From Babylonia areolata (taxonomy: Eukaryota > Mollusca > Gastropoda > Neogastropoda > Buccinidae): a stretch of DNA of 64,000 nt. Made by a program: the position numbers and the translations under genes. Where the stretch lies: assembly GCF_041734735.1 (NCBI RefSeq), contig NC_134888.1:32832054-32896053 (forward strand), written 5' to 3'. The notes under the pieces are model-generated. The model had not been told where the DNA came from. It worked only from the letters and a program-made list of their open reading frames with translations, and did no database searches. Shown piece after piece: positions 20,807-32,527 of this stretch; within the stretch, counting starts at the first letter, position 1; each line of letters starts with the position of its first letter.

Positions 20807-21298
20807 CTGAAACAAAAACATACATGAAACTGCTTACTGATAATGATTAAAATATGTAGTATAATAGTTGTGTCTGACCATTAGAACAGCAGAGGAGGCA
20901 ACTGCTATCCTATCTGGGCTTGAAATTGATTGTAGTGGGGAGTGTCTTGCCCATGTTACATCCAAACTCTCAGCCGACCGGGTTTTTAGACATATGCAGT
21001 ACACATGTCTTACATGTTGTATTGTGAGCACTCATCCAAAACACTATTCACAGTGAGAGGACTGCAAAGGAAACACTTGTACATTCACAGAAGTATAATT
21101 GAGACAGAAGCATTTCCCGGACAGAACTATATGATCGTTTTTCTGCAGTTTACTTCTGTGTGAAATTGAAATACATCGAAATCTGTAGTTTATTTTTCAT
21201 TCTGATTTCTTATCTTATATTTTCCTTCTGTTGTCAGCACCACACAGTAGATGTCAAGAAGAGAGCACATACAATCTTATATCATGTTTGATATTTAC

Positions 21299-21396
21299 CT
21301 CATGACAGAGCTGTGTTCGCCCACTGCACTTTGGCTGAGGATATGTGGATGGAAGGGCACGACAGCTGGCTACGTATCGTCTGCACGACTGGTAAT
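21299..21396 (-). CDS. SIN3: Sin3 exon 13, HID start (copy A)
   Basis: It is the same as 43683-43780, intact. Confidence 0.97.
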
Positions 21397-22198
21397 CTGA
21401 AACACATTTACAAGAATCTTTCAACTAATGAACATCTCTTCCATATCCTATCAACGAGGTGACAAAGACAAGGGGGATGATATGGACATGTTTGCAGTAT
21501 TCTCTTCTTTTCATTCTCTCTCTCTCTTAAACGCTTTTTTTTTACACTATCCCCACTTCATTCTATCAAGCAATCCCAAAGGTGCTTTCGCAGTCCAAGC
21601 CCTTTGCCAAAACACTTTTCATGGTCAGTGGCATTGTAATCATGTAAGCTAATGTAAAAACCAATCAACAGATTTATTTCATCTCACAAAACATTTTTCT
21701 TCTTTTATTTACTTTTTTTCTTCTTTTTTTTTGCTGTCCCATCATCTGATCATCTGCATCATTTCACGCTGCTAATTCAAATTCCCCTATACACAGCCAC
21801 ACTTCAATTCTTCTGGCAGAGCTTTTTTTTTTTTGTCTTCTTCTTCTTTTTTTTTTTTTTTAAGTACAATTCTTCCAAAATCAAAGCGCACAATTCTTCC
21901 AAAATCAAAGCGGCACATTCAAAACTTCTGGTCACCTTTTGTCACTCTCTCTGCTTCTACCTATCTGTGTGTCTGAGTACTCATGTATTCATATGCATCA
22001 GTCAAACTCCCTGAAAAATCGCCTCCAAACAAAGACCTATTTTTCATGACTTTTCAAGATCTTTCTAAAAAAACAACAACCCCAAAAAAACAAAAACAAA
22101 AAAACTAGCAAAGTCCCGTGACACACACATACTCCATCAATGTCCAAACCTACTTCACAGCACACAAACAACACACGTTTCCCCCAAAACATCCATAC

Positions 22199-22332
22199 CG
22201 ATGTCCATGTTGTAGTCATCCCTGACACTGCTCTCTTTCTTGGCCACCTGAGGCAGGGACTCGTCGAGTGTGGCCGAGCAGTCCTTGTGACCCAGGAACT
22301 CCTTGAACCACTGGTACAGCTCCCCGTGTTTC
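22199..22332 (-). CDS. SIN3: Sin3 exon 12, PAH3 end (copy A)
   Basis: It is the same as 44578-44711, intact. Confidence 0.97.
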
Positions 22333-23249
22333 CTGACATCACAGATGGCGTCAGTGCCATTACAGAACAGAGGCAATATTGCTGTGTCCACATCTTGTTC
22401 TAATTCTCACCCCCACCCAACCCCCCCGCAACCTAAAGTGGCCCCTCAGTGGTCGACTGGGCTATAAGAAACATGATTTGCCCCACAACCCTCCCCCCCC
22501 ACCCTCCCCCTCCTCAACCTCCTGTGTTGGTTCGAACCATCTCCATACAACAGAAAGTGAACATCAAATAAATTTTCTTTCTTTACTTCTTTTACAACAC
22601 CACCACCACCAAAAAAAAAAGAAAAAAAAAAAAAAGAAAGAAAGAACAAAAGGAAAGCAGAACGAAAACAAAAGCATCTAACCTACCCTATGGGCAAAAA
22701 TAATGTAACAAAAGCTAACACAGGGAAAACTGATGTGCCTGATTTAAGTAGGAAAGACTCTACTGGTTTCCTTTGAAGAATCTGTCCAGCAGATGGGTCG
22801 TTTAAAACAAGACACCAAGTCAGCAACCACAGCATACCCAACGTCCGCTTGATCCCATAGTACACGCTTGCAACACACATCTTACAACACCCTAGTCTAA
22901 CCAACCACGATAAACCCAGGCAACCAAACCTTCATAACTGTATCAACAATATGACAACAACAACAATGCCGATGACAGTACAATAAATCAAGAGTTATTC
23001 AGGAGTTAAAATACAGAACAAGACCATGCAAAGGACAACAACAGTATATACTGTAAAGCAAATGCTATACATGCCTCTTCATACACAATGTATTTATCTG
23101 TTATAGAGGACACATGCACATGAACTTTTTTTTTTTTTTTTTTCAATGGATCATCTGATTGAACAGTGTTAAACAGATACTTGTACTCAGACTCTCTTCT
23201 TCTTTTGTCAATCTTTATTTTACAGGCAATATTCATGTGATGTACTTAC

Positions 23250-23368
23250 CCCAGAAATGGATTGACCATTGTGATAAGCTCACCGCTTGAAATAATCTCT
23301 GAATTAAACAAATCTAGGCAGCGCAAAAAATTGTTGTAAACTTCAATGGACCCGAGAGCATTCCGCAC
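23250..23368 (-). CDS. SIN3: Sin3 exon 11, PAH3 core (copy A)
   Basis: It is the same as 45628-45746, intact. Confidence 0.97.
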
Positions 23369-23942
23369 CTGCAATTAAAAGAAAAACAGAAGAGTAATAA
23401 GCTTCTTTTTATCGCAGAATACTCCCGACCTACAAAAAGAAACCAACAACAAATAAATACATTACTATGTATGAAGTTGTGTGCAATAGAAAAAGAATAC
23501 AGACAGCATACCACACTTGATACATCTTCCTTGGTAAAAAAAAACTAAAATGACAACTAAAAAAACCTGGTGTGTCCAAAAACCAAATATATTCAAATAA
23601 ACAGACGAAATCATAACACAAAAAATAGTGAAAGCAATGACAGTGAAAATATTTAATTACTTTTCAGTTACATTAGCCCAAAAAAAAAAAAATTTTCTAT
23701 TCAAGTTTGCTGTGCTTTCGGTATTTTTAAAAGTTTTATCTAAAATAATAAAGCTATTGGTGAATCAAATAACTCTGAAAGGTAAAACCCAACAAATCAC
23801 TATGTGTTTTTCAATGATGTATACAAATTTACTGAAAGTAATGTTTAATATTCCAAACCTCTTGGCAAAACAAATATATAATAAAATCAGAAACATAGGA
23901 CTCACATAGAAATGTTTTTCCCCTAAAAGTACCTTTATCTAA

Positions 23943-24070
23943 CATACATACTGTGACCCACTAGCGCCGACTCCCGCAGGAGTCTGATTCATGTACTGTG
24001 CAAACTACAACCTGCCTATGCGGAGAAAACAAAAGTAGCTACAGCTGATAACCTCCTAGAAGTAGGTTTC
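23943..24070. repeat. Interspersed repeat R1, left of E2 (copy A)
   Basis: This copy of about 130 bp includes GACCCACTAGCGCCGACTCC and GCCTATGCGGAGAAAACAAA. A second copy lies at 26738-26872 in the same orientation. Its start adjoins the end of E2. Family unknown. Confidence 0.75.
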
Positions 24071-24136
24071 GATTTTTTGTCAATTTCCAATGTAACAGCA
24101 AAACGAGAATGTCATAATAAATCATGAAACACTCAC

Positions 24137-24223
24137 ATTGTCGAAGAAGGCATATTCCTTCAGGGAAGCGTACTTGCCCGCTTCAGCCAGAGACACATCT
24201 TTCAGCATCCCCGTCTTGTATTT
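24137..24223 (-). CDS. SIN3: Sin3 exon 10, start of PAH3 (copy A)
   Basis: It has the same 29 codons as 46522-46608. Element E2 begins 47 bp before it in transcript terms. Confidence 0.93.
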
Positions 24224-24269
24224 CTGCACAAAATGAAATTTGTTTCCTAAAATTACGTCTACCTAACAT

Positions 24270-24570
24270 CAAGCATGAGATTTGGAAATTGTGATCCAGT
24301 CTGAAAGGTGGGGGCCTGGTGGCCGCAGAAGGACCCCAGTTGGGGTCCATGGGGCAACACACTGGTGGGGGTCTAGCAGAGCCCCCTGAAGCTGAAGGTT
24401 TTTCTCAATTTCAAACCAGAAAATCACCACTTCAGGGCCACCAATGCCTCTGAGGTATTCCAAGCCATATAAGACAAAAATCAGTCCAATTCTTCCTAAA
24501 CTGAAGTGTTTCTGCTTTCAAACCTGTAAAAGTCAGCCTTGGGAACATGATTTTCATAATCTTGTCTCAT

Positions 24571-24610
<40 letters not shown>

Positions 24611-24761
24611 AATGCAACTCTCTGTGTGTATGTGAGAAACAGAGACAGACAGACAAAGTGATTGAGAATGGGGGTCAGGGGGGACATGGGAGGAAAGAGT
24701 AAAAGTTCGTATGTGTGCATGTATGTGCACTGCTTTAAATACAACTCTGTGTGTGTTAAAC

Positions 24762-24809
<48 letters not shown>

Positions 24810-24939
24810 TGTGTGGAGGGGGTGGGGGTGGGGGGAATTGTCCAGGAGTTTCCTCTGAAAATGGCTGGGGTGCAGGGTGGCAAAGCCCCATGGCCAAAAA
24901 TGAAATTAGTGATTTTTAAGAGGTTTGGGGGCCTCTTTT

Positions 24940-25015
<76 letters not shown>

Positions 25016-25510
25016 TTTCAAGGAAAATGTACTTAGCACACAAGTTTGCACTGTACCATTAAAACTGACACCTGGTCTCTTCAGCTGTAGTCTTCATTCC
25101 ACAGACAGACATGTGTGTTGGTTGAGGAAAGAACGGGGGGAAGTGGAATGACTGGAGGGAGGAGGGGGTGGGTATGTGACTGGTCATATCACTTTCAGCA
25201 GTCCAGGATTCTCAGCTAGAGCTAGTGGTCAATGTTCCAAGCCTGGTCTGTGTGTGTGTGTGTGTGTTCAACTAAACTGTGTGTGAGGGAGAAAGAGAGA
25301 GAGAGAGGGAGGGAGAGAGAGAGAGCGCGAGTGCACACACGCATGTGTGTATGTGTGGTTTCAGTTCAACTGTGTGTAAACAAGAGAGAGGCAGACAGAG
25401 AGAAAGAGATGGGAGAAGGTGAGGGGAAAGAATGCAGGTTGTATTTGTGTATGTGTATGCATTGCTTTCAAATTCAATAGATCTCTCTCCATGTGTGTGT
25501 GTGTGTGTGA

Positions 25511-25577
<67 letters not shown>

Positions 25578-25737
25578 CAATACAACACTCACTGTGTATA
25601 TGTGAGAAAGAGCAAGAAAGACAGAAAGAGGGAGAGAGGGACAGAGAGAGAGAGAGCGGGGGGGGGAAGGTGGTAGGAAAAAAATGCAAGTTTGTATGTG
25701 TGCATCACTGCATGTATATGCATTGCTTTAAATACAA

Positions 25738-25790
<53 letters not shown>

Positions 25791-26728
25791 AGCAAACTGT
25801 GTGTGTGTGTATGAGCGCGCGCGTGCACGCGAGAAAGAGAGAGGGAGAGAGAGAGAGAGAGTGTGCGTGTTTGTGCACGTGCTCATGTGCGTATTATCAA
25901 GCTCTTTGTGATTGTGTGAGCGCTCATGTGTGCACATGTGTGAAGAAGAGACTGAGAAAATAAAAAAGACTGAGTATGTGTATACGTGAGTGCATTCATG
26001 TAATTTTTTCAGCTCTGGGTCTATACGTGCATGTGTAACTTTGGTAATCTGGCTCATAGTCATAGATCTCAGATCTAAATAAACTGACAGGCTCTTGTGA
26101 TGAACTGTCTGTGTTTATGTGCCCGCATGTGGGTGCATGTGCGCGCCACGTGCGTGCTTTTTACAGTGATATCAATGCGTGCCATGTAGGGATCGCCTTT
26201 TGTTATCGGCATTTTGACAACTTCAATTGACCGTTAGGAAACTTTTTGCCTTCGATTTTGGTGCTCTGACAAGTCACTGGATCGCCTCTCAAGGGGTCAA
26301 CAAACGATCGACTCTTTCAAAAGAGCATTCCGTTTTCATTTTTGACAGATCATCAGTCGGCAAATGGCACATCGGCTTTTGGCTTTTTTTTTCCCCTCCA
26401 GAAAACAGACGCTTCGTTTTTTTATGTAAATCTGAAAACAGATTTCCGTGCCTTGATGGAAGAGTTGCGCCCATACAATCTGACACCAATCGCACTTGGT
26501 CTTGCCCGCGGCGTCGATTTTGTGAATGGTGTTGCCTACCCGTAAAGTTACTTTTTTGTTCTTCACTTCTAATCCACTATTTTTTCACTCCTTTATCGAT
26601 CTCTGCTGCAAAAATCTTTGTATCCTTTGTGAGTTTTCTCATTTTGTCAATGATTGAAGACGAACGACAAAATCAAGTATCTTTGCAAGTAATGAAGCCC
26701 GACTATAGTCGGAAAAATCTCATGCCTG
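24270..26728. mobile_element. TIR element E2 (CAGGCATGAG family), copy A
   Basis: It lies in a Sin3 intron. The left end is CAAGCATGAGATTT (CAGGCATGAGATTT in copy B) and the right end GGAAAAATCTCATGCCTG. The interior is about 2 kb of (TG)n/(GA)n compound arrays with E1-like spacers. Flanks GTCTACCTAACAT and GTCTATCAAACAT agree at 11 of 13 positions, possibly a decayed target duplication. A 177-codon open frame near the right end reads through the terminus and has no recognisable domain. Confidence 0.75.
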
Positions 26729-26737
26729 GTCTATCAA

Positions 26738-26872
26738 ACATACTTACCATGACCCACTAGTGCAGACTCCGGCAGGGAGTCCGATTCCTGTCCTGGGCAA
26801 ACTATTATCCGCCTATGCGGAGAAAACAAAAGTAACTACGGCTGATAACCTCCCGGACGTAGGTTACCTCCC
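26738..26872. repeat. Interspersed repeat R1, right of E2 (copy A)
   Basis: It shares GACCCACTAGTGCAGACTCC and GCCTATGCGGAGAAAACAAA with 23943-24070. Confidence 0.75.
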
Positions 26873-27363
26873 CTCTGTATCCATGAGTAGCTTCCTCTTT
26901 TTCCAGCAGCCATCTTGACTCATGATCCTGTGCTCTTCATATGGCTAAGTTTTTTCATATTTCTATCTATCGATTCTTTGACACTCAAAGACACTTGTTT
27001 TGTATCTGACGAAGACTTGTATCAGGTCACAAACTTACTTAGCTCGTTTGGTCAATCAAGCTAACATTATGGCTCAATCACAATCATAAGGGCCCTCTAC
27101 CTCAGGTTCTCTCAACAACAGGTACAGGTATAGTATTTGGGACAGAAATTAAGCCTTGCGGCCTTTCCACGCCTCCTCCAGGGGGTAGGCAAGAGTCAGA
27201 ACCCTGATCTGTGCATGAGCCCAAAGCGCTGCACAAACCTTGAGAAAACCTGTGTATGACATGAAAAGAACCAAAGGAAAACAAATTTCACTAAAGAAAA
27301 ACAAAAACAAAAAAAACAGCAACAGTACTTAACCACAATGTTTAACAAGAGCGGAAAAGGTAC

Positions 27364-27528
27364 CTTGGCTTGTGGCTGAAGACCACTACTGCAACCACTG
27401 CTGCACATGCAGGCTGGTCGCTTCAACTGACCGGTCGTTTTGCCCAGTGGTGTCCCCTTGCTGGGAAACCCGCCTGGCTTCTTGTGCGTGGAGGAATGGT
27501 CGTTACGCACTCCCAGCGACATGTCGCT
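27364..27528 (-). CDS. SIN3: Sin3 exon 9, PAH2-PAH3 linker (copy A)
   Basis: It has the same 55 codons as 49700-49864, intact. Confidence 0.88.
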
Positions 27529-28190
27529 CTGTAAGAGTCACAACATCTTCCATTTGTCAATCACTCTGTACAAGCCACAACATCTTCCACATGTCAATCA
27601 CTCTGTTACTCAGTGTAAAAACCACATCTTCCACATGTCAATCACTTTGTAACTCGGTTAAAAAGCCACAAAATCTTCCACATGTCAATCACTCTGTAAA
27701 AGCCACAAAATTTTTCCACAAGTCAATCACTCTGTAAAAGCCACCTCTTCCACATGTCAATCACTCTGTAAAAGCCACATCTTCCACATGTCAATCACTC
27801 TGTAAAAGCCACAAAATTTTTCCACAAGTCAATCACTCTGTAAAAGCCACAAAATTTTTCCACAAGTCAATCACTCTGTAAAAGCCACATCTTCCACATG
27901 TCAATCACTCTGTAAAAGCCACATCTTCCACATGTCAATTACTCCGTAAAAGCCACAACATCTTCCACATGTCAATCACTCTGTAAAAGCCACATCTTCC
28001 ACATGTCAATCACTCTGTAACTCAGTGTAAAAGTCACAACATCTTCCATTTGTCAATCACTCTGTAACTCGGCGTAAAAGCCACATCTTCCGTATGTCAA
28101 TCACTCTGTAACTCAGTGTAAAAGCCACATCTTCCACATGTCAATCACTCTGTAACTCAGTGAAAGAGCCACATCTTTCATTCGCCAATC
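27529..28190 (-). repeat. 33-bp minisatellite seeded on the exon 9 acceptor (copy A)
   Basis: It has the same unit as the copy B array, with a different number and order of units. Confidence 0.93.
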
Positions 28191-29004
28191 ACTTTCGTCA
28201 ACACCTTGATCACTTGTGTGCATGTGCCAGTGTATTGCATGCAGGCATATTGGTAAGCATGTCTCTCATGTCTATGTGCAGATGTGCTTCGGTGCCGAGT
28301 AGCTGCAAGCTTGTGCATGTGTGTACGTGCTTCACTGCAGGTGTGCATGCACATGCAAGCTTAAGCAGTAGCCTATTTGCAGCACTTTTAATAAAGACTG
28401 GAGCAGGGACACAGTGAGACCAGGCATGAGTGCGGAGTTAGAAACCAAGATATTTTGTTACATTCACTGCACAGAATGTAATACAACTCTATGACCTGTG
28501 TAAAAAAAAAAAAAAAATCATATGCATATATACTACTTTTTGTCAGAGACAATGTTTATTTAACAAACTGCTGTAACTATTGGAAATGTTTCCACAATGA
28601 CAGATGTGCTGTTTCTAGAATTAACTTGCTTAATGCTTGCAACAGTGTCTGTCATTTCGTCATTAGAACATCCCCATCACCTGTGACAAATTTGAGTAAA
28701 GCATACTATCTCCTACAGATATCTAAATGTGAGCAATTAACTTTCACATGCTGCCAAAGTTTGTTCTGACTCAATTCATCCATTATTGCACTGATTTCTT
28801 GAGTGACGTGCATCTCAGAATCTGACCCTACGATCAGTCAAGCGTGACAAACATTTTTTTTTTTTTTAAATAGGAAAGAAAGGGAGCAGTAGAGCAATGC
28901 AGAAATGGATGAGAAGGGGGGGGAAAGAGACTTTCCAAAATAACACCATCATGATCTATGAATATTCATAGATAAACATTATGATGTACAGTAAAACAAC
29001 TCAC

Positions 29005-29028
29005 TAGTCCGTCGTCCCTCTCCACCAT
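29005..29028 (-). CDS. SIN3: Sin3 exon 8, microexon (copy A)
   Basis: It is identical to 51403-51426, including both splice sites. Confidence 0.7.
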
Positions 29029-29721
29029 CTGAGGGGAAGAACTGCATGGAAAAAACAAGATGGGTTAAGCACCAAGCATTCAGAACTGCAAAATTTCAAT
29101 TAAAAAAACAAAAACAAACAAACCCAAAATATGTTTTGTCATTTGTCTTGTTTTGTTTACTGAAATTTTGCGTTCTGAATGCTGCATTTCAACATGGATT
29201 TTCAGTTTTCTGGGATCACTGCAGCAACTTTGAGTAAACAACCACCTCACACGCTTATATTTCCAGGAGTGCAACTGACGAAAATCTGGTTATGATTTTG
29301 TGTTCCTGAACTGGATAATACTTCAAAGAGTAGGGGGACACTACTGCTGGAGTCTTTCCAGTGGTGGTCAGTAATTGTATCAACCCACCTATTTTGTAAC
29401 CTACTAATGACCGTAACTGTTCAGAGACTGACAAAGGGAGTAATCCCTCCGCCAAGAGTCCCCAGTGAAATCTGCTGACTCAAATGACTGCAACACTCCC
29501 AAAGATGCATAAATGAAGTGGTTGACCCTTAACTGTGTAGTTCCAGTCTTCAAATTTGAACCCAGAGCAAATTCAACTCTGTGTAGGCAATGACCAAAGG
29601 CCAAAAAACACTGCCTCTCATGTGGCTCAAACCCACAGCTTCAGGCTTTAGACCAGTTGTTAGCCTGCAATGCAAACCACTACAACACTCCGGTTGCCGC
29701 TGTCCTGAATCTTTTTTGTAA

Positions 29722-30048
29722 CGTCGTCGTCTTCTACGTTCACTCGTATGCACACGAGTGGGCTTTTACGTGTATGACCGTTTTTACCCCGCCATGTAGG
29801 CAGCCATACTCCATTTTTTGGGGGGGGTGCATGCTGGGTATGTTCTTGTTTCCATAACCCACCAAACGCTGACAAGGATTACAGGATCTTTAACGTGCGG
29901 TATTGATCTTCTGCTTGCATAGACACACGAACGGGGTTCAGCTACTGGCAGGTCTGCGCATATGTTGACTGGGAGATCGTAAAAATCCTCCACCCTTCAC
30001 CACCAGGTGCCGTCACCATGATTCGAACCCGGACCCTCAGATTGACAG
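29722..30048 (-). mobile_element. tRNA-headed SINE (copy A)
   Basis: On the minus strand the head has a Pol III B-box-like GGGTTCGAATCATGG. It is followed by a conserved body (GTTAAAGATCCTGTAATCC, GGTTATGGAAACAAGAACAT, GCTGCCTACATGGCGGGGTA) and a GAAGACGACGACG tail. It lies in the intron between Sin3 exons 7 and 8. Confidence 0.75.
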
Positions 30049-30204
30049 TCCATTTTGTACCGTCAATGTCATTCAATTTTTTTCCACCAATGGCTCATGC
30101 GCTCTCCCTCTCTCTCTCTCCATCACTCTCTCACTGTTTGCCCCCACCCCCCCAGACCCCTCCCTCAATCCTCCCCCCCCCCACACCCCCTCCCCAAGAC
30201 TTAC

Positions 30205-30352
30205 AATGCTGTTGCCTCCTCCACCGTTGGTGTCAGAGAGGAACTGTCCAAACTGTGCCAGCAGGTCCATCCTGGTCAGCAAACAGGCGCGGCACCTGGG
30301 AGTACAACTCCGTCTCCGTCAGCGGCTTGCTGCTCATCCCACCTCTGCCCTG
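30205..30352 (-). CDS. SIN3: Sin3 exon 7, PAH2 end (copy A, +1 frameshift)
   Basis: It is 148 bp instead of 147. One extra base in the codons for QEDLL shifts the frame, and two substitutions (A to P after QV, E to Q in LAEF) are also seen against copy B. Splice sites are intact. Confidence 0.85.
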
Positions 30353-30404
30353 CTGCAGGAGTACAAGTACACAATACTTTTATTATCTCAATACCCTGGA
30401 ACGG

Positions 30405-30520
30405 ACTATGGCTGCCTACATGACAGAGTAAAAACAGTCATACGCGAAAAAGCCGACTCGTTGTACACACAACGTCAAGTGAACATGGGAGTTGCAGCCA
30501 ATGAGCATAGAAGAATTATC
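30405..30520 (+). mobile_element. SINE 3' fragment (copy A)
   Basis: ATGGCTGCCTACATGACAGA and AGTGAACATGGGAGTTGCAG match the 3' part of the SINE family, here on the plus strand. The head is missing. Confidence 0.65.
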
Positions 30521-31224
30521 TCAATAAGATAAATTCATTTGTGGTGTATGTTATGCAGACAACACACGAAATCACAGCCACTCAATGTAAATACATAAAA
30601 AGACATAAATTGCAGCACTGCTAAGTTGCTGTCAACCTTTCGCACAATGATCACAATCATGTACTTGTAATGATTACATACTTTCACAGTCATTCAACAT
30701 GAATACATAAGGTACATGAAATGCATAAATACAAGGTTAATGCTAATTAATCCCATACAATAATCACAAATCAACAATGCCATAAGCAGAGTAAGAGAAC
30801 AGATGAAAATATACTATAATTAAACCGAAAATACATGATTAAAACCAGCTGTTATTCAACAATATCTAAAATCAATGCAAAATTAAATATTCACATAACC
30901 TTGCATGTGCATGCACACACACAAACATAATGCACACACACAAACTTACAAGCAAACACACATGCACATGCGCACACACACACATAAATATCTCCAAACA
31001 CATACTCACGCATGCACACACACACACACACACACATCTACACAGACGGGGGCCCAATTATAAAAGCGCTTGTGTAGTTAAAGTTACAGGGTATTAAAAA
31101 CCTGACTTGGGTTCTAAAGGTTTTCAGTTTGGGAAGTGCTTCCCCCTTAGCCGCCTGAACCCTGGTTGAAACGAGATCAGTGTGGCACGAATCAAAAGTT
31201 GCAGTTACCACTTTCCTGTGTACT

Positions 31225-31558
31225 CTAAAAGTGTGGCCAAAAGAAGCGCTTCAAAGACTCTTTGAAAGCTTCTCTGAAGGCCTTCAACATCAGCCACGAC
31301 ACAGGGGAGAGCTGAATGCAATGGACAGACCAAAGTGGCGTTCAGCTGTCCACAAAGGCACCAAATCCTGTGAGGCCAACAGAATCGCTGCAGCAGCGCA
31401 ACGCAGACAGGCCAGGAAAAAGCAGTGCCAGCAAGTCCCCTGACAGCCGCCACCATCCCCTGCTCCACACTGCGTTAGAACCTTCCAGGCGCAAGATTGG
31501 CCTGACCAGTAATCTGCGCACCCACAGAGCCCAACCCACCCACCCCCCGGATGACTAG
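31225..31558 (+). mobile_element. Non-LTR retrotransposon 3' end with C2H2 finger (copy A)
   Basis: This is the allelic counterpart of 53640-53951. Single-base indels break the frame in several places, including inside the finger, in line with the poor quality of this contig end. Confidence 0.7.
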
Positions 31559-31863
31559 ACGGTACTCGTCGATCCTGACGGACGAACCCCACACTCTAAA
31601 AGTAGTGTAACTGAGCATGCTGAGCACAAAGAAATGCGGTTCACGAGAGAAGAAGTCCCAACATGAAAAAATGTGTGACTGACCATCCTGGCCAAGCTAG
31701 CTCATGTGTTATCACAGTAAGATGATCAGCCCCTTCACTGACTAGCTTGCTCAAAAAAACACAACAGAACATCAGTTAAGTGAGAGTTACTGCCAACATT
31801 TCTAATGAAAGAGACAAATACACACACACACAAACACCTGTCAGAAAAACACAAGAGTCTAAC

Positions 31864-31955
31864 CTCTTTGATATTCCTCTGTTCCTTCTGATATGTGTGC
31901 AGAACTTTCAAGGAGAACTGCTTTGTAAACTTCTCGCTGTCCCTGGAAACGATTT
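31864..31955 (-). CDS. SIN3: Sin3 exon 6, PAH2 middle (copy A, frame-shifted)
   Basis: The exon is 92 bp instead of 87, with several single-base insertions in the first half relative to copy B. Only the last third ([13 protein letters not shown]) remains in frame. It is 470 bp from the contig end. This is more likely poor consensus at a contig end than a mutated allele. Confidence 0.85.
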
Positions 31956-32427
31956 CTGCAAACAAAATCAGCAAACTTTGCTCTCAGCAAACAAGCTTTT
32001 CCTTCTTTGGCACACTACCATATCAGTTACTCCTGCTTTCAACGTCTCTTCTATATGAGTTATATTCCAAGGCTTTCTTTCCCTACAGTCTCATTAATTC
32101 AAGAAATAGATCATGCATTCCAAATTCTCACACACAAAGAGCAGTCTCACTCATTCAAGTAGGTATGCAGCTCAAATTTTAATCAAAACTACAGCACTAA
32201 AAATTGTAATCAATATTTATAACTTTTAATACAAACAAATAGCACATAGAATTTTCCAGATATCTTCATTAGTTCCAGAGATGTGGTTTTTTAAAGTCTG
32301 TTACTTTTTATTCTGTTCCGTTGACTGAAAAAAGAGCCATTTTTAAATCCCAATCATAAGTAGAAAATAAATTCCGTAGATTTAAAATTTCCAGAATGCT
32401 ATCTACAATATCCTGATAGGAGGCAGT

Positions 32428-32527
32428 NNNNNNNNNNNNNNNNNNNNNNNNNNNNNNNNNNNNNNNNNNNNNNNNNNNNNNNNNNNNNNNNNNNNNNNNN
32501 NNNNNNNNNNNNNNNNNNNNNNNNNNN
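32428..32527. other. Assembly gap of exactly 100 N
   Basis: A run of 100 N is the usual placeholder for a scaffold join of unknown size. Both ends of the duplicated block coincide with its edges. Confidence 0.99.

Larger units (their letters stand above)
8252..32427. repeat. Copy A of the 22-24 kb duplicated block
   Basis: This block matches 32528-54816 base for base in order and orientation over its whole length, apart from a 2.14-kb transposon, a VNTR, microsatellite lengths, scattered substitutions and single-base indels. It ends exactly at the N gap. Best read as an alternative haplotype contig of the same locus. Confidence 0.95.

Noticed and set aside
26227-26760. 177-codon open frame at the right end of element E2
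   Set aside because: It reads through the conserved element terminus and has no domain; similar read-through frames occur at E1 and E3.
29722-30048. A functional tRNA gene
   Set aside because: Only a B-box-like stretch at the head of a SINE body is present; there is no complete cloverleaf.
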